Numbered from the stretch's first letter, positions 35,634-47,900 are shown. The stretch is 64,000 nucleotides of DNA from Aphis gossypii (GCF_020184175.1 NC_065530.1:73199260-73263259), one strand, 5' to 3'. Translations and numbers: made by a program. The notes: generated by a model not told the origin, from the sequence alone.

Positions 35634-38135
35634 TCTATATCTATATCTATATCTATATCTATACTACTTTATAAAATTAAGTCGCTTTTTTTTGTCCGGG
35701 CTAATCTCCGAAACTACTTATTCAATCGTCGTGCAATTTTTTTTAAATTAAAGAGAATGTCGGGGAGCGGGTGTATAGCATAAATTATGGACCTAACTCC
35801 TGTGAGTTATAGATTTAGAGACAAAAACTGAGTTACATCGGTGGCGCCCTCTAGCAGATAAAAATATAAATATAAATATAATATAAATAATAATACAAAT
35901 ATCGATAATAGCAGAGCTTGAAATCGATTAATATCGATAAAAATCGAAAAAAAATATATTTTTATATTCTGGTTGATATACATTTTTTATTATAGATACT
36001 GAGAACTTTAGAGTAAACAAATATAATAGTTGGCATATTATTCATTTTGTTTTGAAACTTTATCGTTTTATGTTACCTATGTACTTTAGAGTATATACAA
36101 TCCATCCAAACAATACCGAGTGTTTTCACTTGAGGATGCTGCTCCATATAGTTAAAGGTCCAACTTCTTTTCAAAGTCTTTGCACAGTGAAAAATGTCAT
36201 TTATGACACTTTTCAAGGTGCATGCAAAGCGTTGGGTTTATTGGATGACGAGTCTCATTGGGAAAACACGCTATCAGATGCGTCTATATGTTGTACACCT
36301 AAATCACTAAGATGTTTATTTGCTATCATGCTAACGTTTTGTCAAATTACTGATCCTTTGAAGCTTTGGCAAAATTATCGTGAAAGTATGGCCGACGATA
36401 TACTGCATCGAAAACGACAGGAATTGTCATCAAATGATATTAGTTTTGACCAAATTATATTTGATGAAGCTTTATTTGAATTAAACAAAGAAGTGGAAGT
36501 TTTATCGGGGAAATCTATAGTACATTTTGGTTTTCCCTTACCGATAAACATTAATAGAACAACAATTAATATTGAGTGTTTAAGAGAGAGAAGTTATGAT
36601 CAACAGCAACTATTATTGTCCGTTCAAAATGAAAATCAATTAAACCGTGAACAAAGAATTGTATATGATTCAGTAATGTCGTCTGTTAACAATAATGAAG
36701 GCAAAATATTATTTTTAGATGCTCCTGGGGCACGGGTAAAACTTTTTTGATAAATTTACTTCTTGCAAAAGTAAGATATGGTGGAAAAATTGCTCTTGCG
36801 GTAGCGTCATCTGGCATTGCAGCTACGCTATTAGTAGGGGGCCGAACAGCTCATTCTACATTTAAACTTCCTTTGAAATATGATAGTGACGATATTACGA
36901 ATGTCTGTAACGTTTCAAAGCAAAGTGGTACTGGTAAATTGATGCAGGACTGTTGTCTAATTATTTGGGACGAAGCGTCAATGTCCCAAAAAACTTCAGT
37001 TGAAGCTTTAGATAGAACGATGCGAGACTTGCGTCATAATAATAGTCCTATGGGTGGCTGCACAGTGTTGTTCTCTGGAGACTTCCGTCAGATCTTGCCT
37101 GTGGTTACAAGAGGGACAAGAGCTGATGAAGTCAACGCGTCATTGAAAAGATCCTACTTATGGCCTTATATAAAAATATTAGAACTTAAAAATAATATGA
37201 GAGTGCTATGTACAGATCAATATAATATAAATTTTGTCAACGATTTACTTTTAATAGGCAAAGGAGAATTTCAAGCAACGAATGATAAAATAAATATTAA
37301 AAGTTTCTGTAATTCAGTACCCACTATAACAAAATTGATTCAAAACGTGTACCCGAACATTCAAAATATATCTTCTAAATCATTGAAATAGTTTCAAGAA
37401 AGGGCTATTTTGTCACCAACAAATGAGCAAGTCGACAAAATAAATGATTTGATTCTATCTAGGTTTGACGCTCAATCACAAATGTACTATTCAGTTGATA
37501 CAGTTTTAGAAAAAAAGGATGCAGTCCATTTCCCAACTGAATTTCTTAACTCTTTAACACCTCCTGGAGTCCCACCACATAAACTGATTTTAAAAATAGG
37601 GGCACCTATTATTTTAATGAGAAATTTGAGCCCACCCACACTTTGCAACGGTACAAGACTACAAATCAAAAAATTGAGAAGTTCATTACTCGAGTGCATA
37701 ATATTAACAGGCTGTGGTAATGGAAAAACTGTTTTAATACCAAGAATACCAATTATACAATCAGATTTACCTTTTAAGTTTAAACGTATTCAATTTCCCG
37801 TTAAATTAGCATTTGCAATGACTATAAATAAGGCACAGGGACAAACACTTAACGTTGCTGGAATTGACCTAAGCGTTCAATGTTTTTCTCACGGTCAACT
37901 ATACGTCGCCCTGTCACGTGTGACATCCAAATTTAATTTGTATATTTTTGCCCCTGATCCAGAAAAAGTTGATAACGTTGTTTATAAAGAAATTTTTTAA
38001 GTCTTTGAATAATTATCAAAATACTGGCATAATTCATCTTTTGTTTCATCCATAGTTATACCTACAAAATGTACATACACAATTTACATACATCTGAGAA
38101 ATCTTGCAATAGCGGAGCATTGCCGGGTCAGCTAG
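35634..38135 (+). mobile_element. Helitron with helicase half only
   Basis: Begins TCTATATCTATATC after an A and ends in CTAG before a T, the expected A/T insertion site of Helitrons. The 3' end has a short stem (GCAAT…ATTGC) followed by GCCGGGTCAGCTAG. The 5' region carries the common aphid Helitron motif CTAATCTCCGAAAC. The Rep nuclease part is missing; a degraded Pif1-type helicase fills 36052-38000. There are no target duplications, as expected. Confidence 0.82.
36052..38000 (+). pseudogene. Helitron Pif1-type helicase remnant
   Basis: C-terminal part of a Helitron replicase-helicase. It opens with RVYTIHPNNTECFHLRMLL, the linker that precedes the helicase, and continues through helicase motifs: Walker A around 36715-36750, Walker B LIIWDEASMS near 36960, motif III FSGDFRQILPVV near 37070, and the C-terminal MTINKAQGQTL and GQLYVALSRVTS near 37820-37930. 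It is broken by a one-base deletion inside Walker A (about 36732) and by a TAG at 37389-37391 where a Trp codon is likely. The N-terminal zinc-finger and HUH nuclease parts are absent. It cannot make an active enzyme; the ends could still be mobilised by an intact relative. Confidence 0.9.
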
Positions 38136-39238
38136 TAAATTATATAATGATTCTTTAATCATAATTAATAATACATAGGTACTCTTATTTTTAAACAAAA
38201 TTGGAATTTGTTAATAGGTATATTTAATATAATGTTGATTCCATTATATCACACACCAAAATAATAATTTATACATATAGGCAAGTTATAATACATAATA
38301 TAATATGTAGTCATTAATAAGTACAAATATTTTTATAGATTCTCATACTTTAATGCCTCATAGGTCGAATTGAAGTCTGTAACTCATTTTATCAGTTTAA
38401 ATGTAAATAGTGATTATACAAGTAGGTAGTATTATTCTTATTTACTATATTTTTCATTTATATGATACTCGTAGTAACATAAAAAAAAATGTCGATAGAA
38501 AATTGACAGGGGGTACCTACGTGTCCCTGTGCCCCTTCCCTGAATCCGCCACTGATGCTTTTATTCGTTTTATTTTTATTTTTGTTGATTTCGTATCACG
38601 CATTGTCATATACATCTACATCTTTGTACTTACAAATTTCTCTTTATATATATACAAAGATATAGGTATCTTTATCTAATAATAATAATAATAATAATAA
38701 TAGACTTTATATCAGCCTTTTTTATCAGCCTTTCATCGTAATTTAATTACGAAATTAAAATATATAATCAGGTAAATTTATATTTTATCTAAACCATGAA
38801 TTATGTAATATATTTTACTCAAAAACATAAATTATTAATGAAAAATGAAATTTTGTTTAAAGTAAATAATTAACTTCTTTCATTTTTATTTCTAGTTCAT
38901 TGTTACTTATTTTACTACGTGGGTGAAATGTAAATTGATATAGTTAATCGTTATCAGTTAATATTTTTAGAATATAAATGTAATATTTGTACTTTAAAAA
39001 ATAAAAACAATCATAAATTATTGTATAAAAACATATATGTAGGCAAGTTGTACTTATGAATGTCGGTTGAAAAAACTATTAGCGTCTTAACGAAAAACAT
39101 AATTCGTATTTGTACCGCAATTATTGAATAAGTATTATTTATCAATTATTAGTAAATAATCCATCTACGAGTTTTAAACGTTGATATAAGTTCTTCGTAT
39201 TCTTCATTTGTATGTATACACAATATATACAGAGTTAC

Positions 39239-39272
39239 TGATATAAAGTCCCTTACCAATGTATTCTAAAAA
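39239..39272 (-). pseudogene. Stray micro-exon of a third effector paralogue
   Basis: The block GATATAAAGTCCCTTACC followed by a 9-base exon and CTAAAAAAA closely matches 14197-14228 and 31715-31746, where it holds the fourth coding micro-exon of the effector candidates. Here the exon (39255-39263 approx.) would read E-Y-I instead of E-C-N, with GTAAGG donor intact. I found no other exons of this copy with confidence, so it is probably a relic of a third gene. Confidence 0.5.
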
Positions 39273-39854
39273 AAAATAATTTTATATTTTATATTTTAAA
39301 TTGACGAGTCAAGTACTATACAAAAAAATTGTAACAGTAGTGTATCTGCAACCTGCATATTATACTGTTCGTAGAAAAATATGTTAACCAAAATTTGTGT
39401 CAACAGATTAACTTATTACCATCTGTTGTTTTAACACATTGCTTTTATGTTATATTACTTAAGTCACTTTAACTGTAATATTTTGAAACCAATTTCTTTA
39501 AATTTTAGTTCATTTCTTAATAAAAAAAAAAAACTAAAACATTACTATAGTCTAGAATCTTGATACTTGTCTATTCATTTTTCAAGTGAAAAAAGTTTCA
39601 TGAAAAATAGAGCAAAAAATTAAATGTTAATATTTAAAGAAATTGGTAACAAACAGGGAGATACGCAGAAAACAATTTTGGGGGTTGTTTTTGAAAAATA
39701 GAACATTTTTTTTTCAAATTCATTTGTAGCCATCACGTTAATACATATTAGGTATAATTTTATTTAATTTATAAATCCTGTTTAAGTATTTTTATTTTTA
39801 TTCAAACTATATTAATTGTTTTAATTTGTTAGTATTAATTTTTTTATTACAAAA

Positions 39855-39915
39855 ACCAAAGATTTCGGAGGGTGTTTGAACACCTAAAACACCCTCTTGT
39901 GGACGTCCCTGATAA
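39855..39915 (-). mobile_element. Transposon terminus fragment
   Basis: Minus strand reads CAGGGACGTCCACAAGAGGG followed by a GTGTTTTAGGTGTTCAAACACC hairpin-like region split across the fragment, typical of DNA-transposon ends common in aphids. The partner end was not located. Confidence 0.35.
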
Positions 39916-40583
39916 CAAAATATTACACCTAAAATGACTTTACTAATATTACATATAAGCAATATATATAAAAAAACAGATGGTAGTAAGTTATTCTGTT
40001 GACACAAATCCACAACATATTACATATTATTTTCTTACGAACAGTAACATATGGGTATTTTTTTTTTTTTTTTGGGGGGGGGGGGTTATTGTGCCTTTAA
40101 GACTATCCTGTCTCACAAACGCAAGCTTCTATCTTTCTCTATCCAATGCTAGATTTCTCTATTGGAAACGGGCGGTGGTAAACTCTCCCGATTTTTAAAA
40201 ATAGTAAACTCTCCCGATGGTAAACTCTTCCGGGTTAGTATTATGTTTACCTGAAATATATGTGTAAACTCTCCCGGGTCAAAATTATGTTTACCTGAAG
40301 TAAATGTGTAAACTCTCCCGGGTCAACTTTATAGTTACCTGTAGGAAGTATGTTAGCTCTCCCGAGTTGTTTTAAATGTTATTGCTACAGTGGCTACACT
40401 ATACGAGTTGGAAATTTTTACATATATTTTGTTTTTGTAACTTATATTATTATTATTATTATTATTGACTATTTTTAAATGAAACTTAAATGTGTATTGG
40501 ATTTTTTGAAATTTTATTTTTTTATTGTATTTTGACTATAATATCATGTTCATAGCAGCTAAAGACAATAATTTATATTGTTA

Positions 40584-42181
40584 TCTAATATATAAATGTG
40601 AAAATGAAAACCTTTGAGTGATATGTTCTCGGAAACTACCGAACCAATCGTTATGATTTTTTTTTTTTAAATTGAAGAGCTCATTGCGGAGAAGGTTTAT
40701 GGAATTTGATCGATTCTCTAACTTTAAAAACAAAGGAGTTATCAATTATTATAAATAATGGCCTGTTACGTAGACTATTATTATTATTATTATTATTTTA
40801 TTTTCGGTGACCATAGTAACAATTTTTTATAATTATTATTTATTGTCCCTGTTTTTGTAAGTTCTTAGTGCTCAGTTGCCAAAAAAACAAGAAGATCCTT
40901 CCCTACTTAATGTCGTCAGTAGAAACATGATTCATGGCCCATGTGGTCCATTTAACATGAATTCACCGTGTATGCAAAACGGAAAATGTTCAAAAGGTTT
41001 TCAGAAACTGTTTACTATTGCGACACAATCCGGACAGGATGGTTATCCAAAATATCGTCGTCGATCACCGGATGATGGGGGGCAAACTTTTCAGCTTAGG
41101 AAATCCGATAATCGCATGGTCACAATCGATAATCGGTGGATTGTGCCATATAGCCCTTTATTATTACGTGTATTTGACTGTCACATCAACATAGAACTTT
41201 GCCATTCAGTAAAAGCCATTCAATATATTTGTAGTTATATTAATAAAGGATCTGATCAGGCTGCATTCTCAGTAGAATTGCGTGTTGAAATTAAAGCATT
41301 CCAAAATGGCAGATATATTAGTTCATCAGAATCTGCATGGCGGATATTTGGTTTTACGATTCACGAACGGTCACCAGCAATTTTTCAACTCTCAGTACAC
41401 CTTGAAAATGACCAACGCGTCTATTTTACTGATCAAAATGCTCGCGAAAGACTTGAAAATGTTAGAAACACCACTCTTATGGCTTTTTTTAAACTTTGCC
41501 ACCGTGACGAATTCGAAAAAACATTGCTTTATATTGAAGTTCCATCTTACTATACTTTTACTAATAATCGTTTCAATAGAAGAAAACAAGGAGAGCCAAT
41601 TGTACAATACCCTGGAATCAAGAAATCCAATGTGCTCGGTCGAGTATACACTGTTCACCCAAGTAATGTTGAATGTTATTATTTAGGTATGCTTTTGCAT
41701 CACGTCCGTGGACCAACTTCATTTTTAGATTTAAAAACTGTTGATGACGTTATCCACCCTACATATCAAAGAGCTTGCCAAGTGCTTGGCCTGTTACAAG
41801 ATGAAAGTCATTGGAATTCTACTCTCGAAGAAGCTGATTTATTTCAATCAGTGTCGAATCTAAGAGAACTTTTTGTTACTATGATAGCATTTTGCCACAT
41901 TGCTAATTTAACAGAACTGTGGGAAGATCACAAAAATAATATGTCATTAGATATTTTGCAGCAAGAAAGGCATCGTTCTGGAAATCACGATTTGGCTGTC
42001 ACTCCATATATTTTGAATAAAACTTTAATATTAATAGAAAATGATCTTCTGAAAATATCTGGAAAGAAGCTGTCTGATTTTAACATGGAATCACCGTTAC
42101 GAACTGATGATAATGATAATAATTTATCAAATTCCCTAGAAATAATTTATATGGCAAAACAACGTTTGCCGGGTCAGCTAG
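40584..42181 (+). mobile_element. Helitron with Rep half only
   Basis: Starts TCTAATATATAAATG after an A, ends GCCGGGTCAGCTAG before a T. The 5' part has the shared GGTGACCATAGTAACAA block also seen in the Helitron at 44332. It keeps a Rep/linker reading frame but has lost the helicase core by internal deletion, the mirror image of the Helitron at 35634-38135. Confidence 0.82.
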
Positions 42182-42201
42182 TTATTATTATATATGATTG
42201 A
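40876..42201 (+). pseudogene. Helitron Rep C-terminal part and linker
   Basis: A 441-codon frame without internal stops. It begins within the replicase at MIHGPCGPFNMNSPCM, so the zinc finger and HUH histidines upstream are missing. It includes the paired-tyrosine region IQYICSYINKGSDQA (a Ser replaces the Lys usual between the tyrosines), SAWRIFGFTIHERSPAIF, and the linker GRVYTVHPSNVECYYL. Translation then runs through the Helitron 3' end into flanking DNA, so the helicase is absent. Start codon is arbitrary: an upstream exon border or truncation is likely near 40864. Role in an intact element: nicking and strand transfer at Helitron ends. Confidence 0.88.
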
Positions 42202-42392
42202 CTATTTTTAAACGCAACTTAAATGTATATTAAATTTATTTTATGATTTTTACTATACCCGGGAGAATTTACATATTTCCGTTAGGTAGTACAAGAATAA
42301 ATCCGGGAGAGTTTACACGTTTCTGTCAGGTAGTACTGGAGTAGACCGGGAGAGTGTACCATCGGGAGAGTTTACAATTGCCCATTGAAAAC

Positions 42393-43590
42393 ACCTCCCA
42401 ACTGTTCAATGTCAAACATATGGGTATACATTGGGTATACTAGGTACTGTTAAAATATTTAATACTGCAAAAATAAAAACTGAATTAGGTCACATACCTA
42501 TTGGAATAAAAGAATAAATTAAAAAGCGTGCTCGATTATATTTAATAGAATATTTTATTTGGATAGAAAAATATATAATAATAATATATCCAGTACTTAA
42601 ATTTAAAAACACGGGTGAAACATGATCAGGAAAGAGACTGCAGATGTCATCGCCGAATAAGATTTATAAAGAAAAACTATTATTTACACTATAGTAACTT
42701 ACGGGAAAAATAACAAAAGTTTTTATTAAATTGACCTTTAGTAAGACAACATGGGCGAAGAGTGAATGGAACGAATGTAAGATTTTTCCGATGCAGAACA
42801 GAGGTACAGTGAAGTATAATCCAAGAGAAGCATATAAATTCGTGCGCACTATCAGACTCTTATAAAAATTATAAAATTATAATAAGAAAATAGAAAATTA
42901 TTTAAAGTACTAAGTCAACGTGAAAAATGTGATAATACAATTTAATAATAAACATAAACTATACTTTTTTTAAAAGTAGGTATATATTTTGGTAATCAGT
43001 AAAAATACCCAAGGAAGAGGTACTTACAGAAAAAATACCCGCTGGAAAAAATTCCAAAAAAAATAATATTTAATAAATAAATAAATATGTATATACAAAA
43101 TCATACTAACAAAATTACCTCCATCCATGTTGTAAGTAAAAAGATTAATATATACACTACAGTATTATACTATAGTTGCCTTTTATGATCGGGTTTTTCG
43201 GTGTTGGTGAGTCGCAGCCCAATCCCTAAATAACTTACGAGTTTCAGCCATACAATAATGTATATAATATATATATATATATATTATATACTATATGTCT
43301 TTATATTATAGTAGCATTAGAACCTATATAAACATCACAATATTACGTATTTTCTAGTATAAATTGTCGTATACTTTTATTAATATTTGTCGTAAAAAAA
43401 TATAATAATTTTCATCCTAAGAATAATGCAAATTGTTGAATGAGGTTTTTAGAAAAGTAGGTTTTTTGATAGCTAGTTAATACTTTGATGTATCATTTTA
43501 AATTTTCCCAGAAATTTTCTCGAGAGTAAAGAAAAACTATCTATAATAAACATTATTATGTGTCAAGATTCTTTATTTTGCAAATTAGAA
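42393..43590. other. AT-rich non-coding interval with one repeat
   Basis: No gene seen. Positions 42960-43190 share ATTTT(GG/CC)…TAATCGGTAAAAATA, AAAATACCC…GGAAAAA and a GATCGGG/TGGTCGGG block with 63755-63850, so they belong to one dispersed family. An (AT)n tract with palindromic ends is at 43260-43300. Confidence 0.45.
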
Positions 43591-43725
43591 AGTTTTAACT
43601 TTAAATTAAGTTAAGTTACTTTTTTTCAAAGTTAACGTTTAACTTAACGAGTTAACGAGATATGAGTAATTTTTAATTTAACTTTATTATTTTAAAATAA
43701 CTTAACTGTAATGATATGCTGGCTT
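43590..43725 (-). mobile_element. Degenerate hAT-type end
   Basis: Dense GTTAAC/AAGTTAC repeats resembling the ends of the element at 5595-6964, followed by an eroded GCTGGC terminus. No clear flanking duplication. Confidence 0.35.
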
Positions 43726-43859
43726 TCACATATCATAATTATAAATGTATTATTTTCATGCAATAAAAAAAATAACGGTAAAGTTGTCGCACGCATGTAA
43801 TAAACCCTAAAAAACCCCAATAAATCAAGTCACTGATGAATGGAACGATTTACATTATC

Positions 43860-44190
43860 TAATCACGTATAGGACATTATACGGGATAACGAAACGGCCC
43901 AACACATGCAATCTCTTTCATGAGCTGCCAGAGATAAGGGGCAGTACAAATGTACAATCAGGGTCTCTGTCGCCAAAGAATAAGACAATTTTCTTTGGAG
44001 ACGCCGACACCTTTGATCGGGCCGCCGGTGGCTCTGGCGGGCTTGACCAAGTTGTCTCCTCTCATCAGTGCATGAGCACCCTTTATAGCAAGAAGTGCAT
44101 GAGCACCATTCAACTATAGACAAGTGTAGGAGCACCTAAAACTACACAAAAGATACTCACAAGATCCTGCGAGCGACAACTGTGCCGTTT
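43860..44190. other. GC-rich unassigned segment with short direct repeats
   Basis: Distinctly GC-rich against its surroundings. Contains GTGCATGAGCACC twice (44069-44081, 44095-44107) and the variant GTGTAGGAGCACC at 44125-44137, each a near-palindrome. A 90-codon minus-strand frame exists (43863-44135) but shows no recognisable domain. I cannot name it; a transposon end or retroelement leader is possible. Confidence 0.35.
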
Positions 44191-44921
44191 CCTTTTTTTT
44201 AAAAAACAAAATTAATCAGTGTTCCGTTATTTCTATTTGAGTATTTAAAATAATTCTTTCCGTCCTTATTACGTCAACTGCATATTCAAACAGCTATGAA
44301 TAAGGAAAGGGCGCATGCGCATCCATATTTATCTATATATATAAAAAGAAATGTACATTTTGAATAAATGTTATAACTCAAGATCCACCAAACCGATTTC
44401 GATAAATATTGCAGGGCATATTAATATTGATATTTAGATGGTTTCTGTGAAGTTTGTACGCTTTGCAATAAGTGGTTCCTTAGTTATGGCCTCTTAAGTC
44501 TAAAAAAAAATTTTAAATTGTCGGTAACCATGGTAACAATTTATTATTATTATTTATTTTATCGGTTCATTGTAACATTTTTCCATAGACATAATATAGA
44601 TGGACTGCGCGTTTAGCCCTTATCATGTCAGCAATAATAAACTTATGTAAAAGGTAAATAATCATGGGAAAATGTTTATCTCTACATCTTTCTTCCATGA
44701 TACAGACAGTTATATTTAACCGGGCTAATTCGATTTCGGCACGATTAAAACTGTGATTAACTGTAATGAGAGTTTCCGTGTTTTTTGCTTACATTTTTTC
44801 ATTCTGTGGTAATATTATAGCTCAGAAATAATAAAACATATTAATTCGAAGTAATATTATTAAATGAATTATATTAGGTTTATTAGTTTCGGTTGTTGAT
44901 ATTTTCTATAACAGAGGTAAA

Positions 44922-47900
44922 ATGGTGAATATATGTTCTATAAAAAGCTGTAGAAACATTGGCAAGGATGGTATTCATATGCATAAGTAAGTTAAAAATG
45001 TTTTAAATTTTTATTAATTTTAACTATTTGACATGTTTTTAAGATTTCCGAGTAATGAACAAACAGCCATGAAATGGACTAACATAATTAAAAAAATACA
45101 ACCATCGTACATGCCTTTAAAATCATCAATGATTTGTAGTGCTCATTTTAAAACTTCTGATTACAACTTGAACTATAAAAAAATAAAATTAAATGATAAT
45201 GCTGTGCCAAGTATTTTTTTAACAAGTAATATTAAATAATACCTAATTAGCTATTAGTTAAGTACACCTTCCTTTCATATTATATTGTACTATTAAATTA
45301 TAATTTAAAACTATTATTTGTTATTTAGCTAGTAGAAAGTCATTGATGAAAATATTTGAAGATTTACCCAAGAACTGTGATAGTTTAAAATATAATCTGT
45401 CAAACAGCGGTAAGTAGTTAATTAAGAAATATTGTATAATATTAGACTATAAAATATGAATATGTTAATTTCCAGACGATACAAAAGTGAATGAAACTAT
45501 TTCAAATACATCAGAATATTCTGAAGCAAGTACTAGCTTAAAATATAATCTGTCAAACAGCGGTAAGTAGTTAATTAAGAAATATTGTATAATATTAGAC
45601 TATAAAATATGAATATGTTAATTTCCAGACGATACAAAAGTGAATGAAACTATTTCAAATACATCAGAATATTCTGAAGCAAGTACTAGCTTAAAATATA
45701 ATCTGTCAAACAGCGGTAAGTAGTTAATTAAGAAATATTGTATAATATTAGACTATAAAATATGAATATGTTAATTTCCAGACGATACAAAAGTGAATGA
45801 AACTATTTCAAATACATCAGAATATTCTGAAGCAAGTACTAGCTTAAAATATAATCTGTCAAACAGCGGTAAGTAGTTAATTAAGAAATATTGTATAATA
45901 TTAGACTATAAAATATGAATATGTTAATTTCCAGACGATACAAAAGTGAATGAAACTATTTCAAATACATCAGAATATTCTGAAGCAAGTACTAGCTTAA
46001 AATATAATCTGTCAAACAGCGGTAAGTAGTTAATTAAGAAATATTGTATAATATTAGACTATAAAATATGAATATGTTAATTTCCAGACGATACAAAAGT
46101 GAATGAAACTATTTCAAATACATCAGAATATTCTGAAGCAAGTACTAGCTTAAAATATAATCTGTCAAACAGCGGTAAGTAGTTAATTAAGAAATATTGT
46201 ATAATATTAGACTATAAAATATGAATATGTTAATTTCCAGACGATACAAAAGTGAATGAAACTATTTCAAATACATCAGAATATTCTGAAGCAAGTACTA
46301 GCTTAAAATATAATCTGTCAAACAGCGGTAAGTAGTTAATTAAGAAATATTGTATAATATTAGACTATAAAATATTATAATATAATTGTAATTGTTTCTA
46401 GACACTTCTTCAGTATTGGGAGTGGCAGATAATTTGCTTACAAGTTCATTAGTTACCAGAATGTAATACTTTTAAAAATATTAATAGGTTTATTTTACTA
46501 AGAAACATTTTAGATTTAAGACATTTTTTTCTAGAAAAAGAAAAACTTTTGTTGGAGACTTTAATGAAAATGATTTAGATACTCCTAGAAAAAGAAAAAA
46601 ATATTGGAATACCTCACAGAGAACATTTAATGAGTACAAGCGTAGAATAAAGAGCTTAGAAAATCGAAATCAGTACCTGAGAAATAAAATCAAAAATGTT
46701 GAGCAGTTAATTTCACATTTACAGAAAACCAACAAAATTTCTGATGAATGTTACTCAATGTTAAAGGTATTATTTCCTAAACACGATTATTAATATTATG
46801 TTATGTGGTAATTTAGTTGTACAGGGTGTCCCGTGAGGATTTACCCATTGTGATATCTTCTATAAACTAGAAAAAATATTAAAAATCAGGAGATTAATGA
46901 AATAAAAATGTTGAAACATCAATATTTTCAAAAAAAATAACTCTATAAAATGGCTATCTTCGATTTTTTTGAAAATAATTAAATAAAAAAATATATTTTT
47001 AACTTTTTTACCAAAATATTACAATAAATTAAAACATAAAATATTTGTTGTTCTTGTCCCTGTGAGTCTTATTAAAAAATCAGAATTATGAAATATCCAT
47101 TGTTTCAGGAGATATCGCAATGGGTAAATCCTCATGGGACACCCTGTATATGTATTTTTTAATGTAATGTATTGTGTTGTTCTATGTTTAGTGTTTACTT
47201 AGTTAATATTGATAGTTTAATAAATTTTATTTTAACCAATATTTTTGAATTTGCACTTTGTATGTGCTTTAAATGTAAATGTGATTTAACTTCTAAAAAT
47301 ATTTGTTTATATATAAATTATAATATTAATAATTGTTGTATTTAGTTTTGCATGTACTTTATGTGTTCTTAATTTTTATATATTTCTTAATGTGATATGC
47401 TATGTTGTACATAAAATATATTTATATTCTTAACTATATGTTTGTGTTTTGTATGTGTTTATTTTATTACTCTGGGATAACTGTCATATTTTTAGTTAGT
47501 AATAATTATAGTTTAAGAATGAATTTATAATTTATAGGATTCCCTTCCTGACATCCAAAAAGAAATTATTTTAAAACAACTGAATATGACTACACAGAGA
47601 TCTGTTACACCTGAATTGAGATCTTTTGCATTAACTCTTAATTTTTATTCATCAAGTGCATATAACTATGTTAGAAAAAAATTTAATAAATGCCTACCAC
47701 ATCCGAGCACACTTCGAAAATGGTATACAGTGGTAGATGGTTCACCAGGTATTACAAAAGAATCATTAGTAGCAATTGAGTTAAAAAACGATGAAATGAA
47801 ATCTCGTGGTAAAAATTTAATATGTGCTATGATGCTTGATGAAATGTGTATTAAAGAGGACATCCATTTTAACGGCAAAAAAAATCAAGGATTTATAGAT

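Larger units (their letters stand above)
35587..38554. mobile_element. hAT-type element split by a Helitron
   Basis: Left end CAGGGGTGGATCATGGAT at 35587; right end, on the complement, CAGTGGCGGATTCAGGG ending at 38554. Flanks are ATGTTTTT (35579-35586) and ATGCTTTT (38555-38562), an 8-bp target duplication with one change. Removing the Helitron at 35634-38135 leaves an element of under 0.5 kb with no coding sequence. So a Helitron landed inside a MITE-sized hAT derivative. Confidence 0.7.
38563..40160. other. AT-rich interval with a stray effector micro-exon and a transposon end
   Basis: Mostly AT-rich non-coding DNA with a trinucleotide tract near 38679-38702. Two things stand out and are listed separately: a sequence matching an effector-gene micro-exon and its introns (39239-39272), and a transposon-like terminus near 39860-39915. 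A poly-T/poly-G run lies at 40058-40085. Confidence 0.5.
40170..42383. mobile_element. Mutator-like element with subterminal repeats, split by a Helitron
   Basis: Both ends start GGGC (left GGGCGGTGGTAAACTCTCCC, right its inverted relative) and carry several copies of TAAACTCTCCCG in inverted orientation: at least five on the left (40178-40375) and four on the right (42255-42380). Flanks ATTGGAAAC (40161-40169) and ATTGAAAAC (42384-42392) make a 9-bp target duplication with one change, which suggests a Mutator-like element. No transposase. The inner part is occupied by the Helitron 40584-42181. Confidence 0.7.

Noticed and set aside
35592..35783. Plus-strand frame with repeated Ile-Ser
   Set aside because: Translation of the TATATC repeat at the Helitron 5' end.
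39807..40013. 68-codon minus-strand frame containing QGRPQEGVLGV
   Set aside because: Explained by translation through a DNA-transposon end, not a gene.
41282..41686. 134-codon frame overlapping the Rep frame
   Set aside because: Shadow of the Helitron Rep frame in another phase.
45386..46374. CRISPR-like or satellite array
   Set aside because: The units are identical throughout with no unique spacers, are 153 bp long and each holds a frame-compatible exon with splice sites in a transposase gene.
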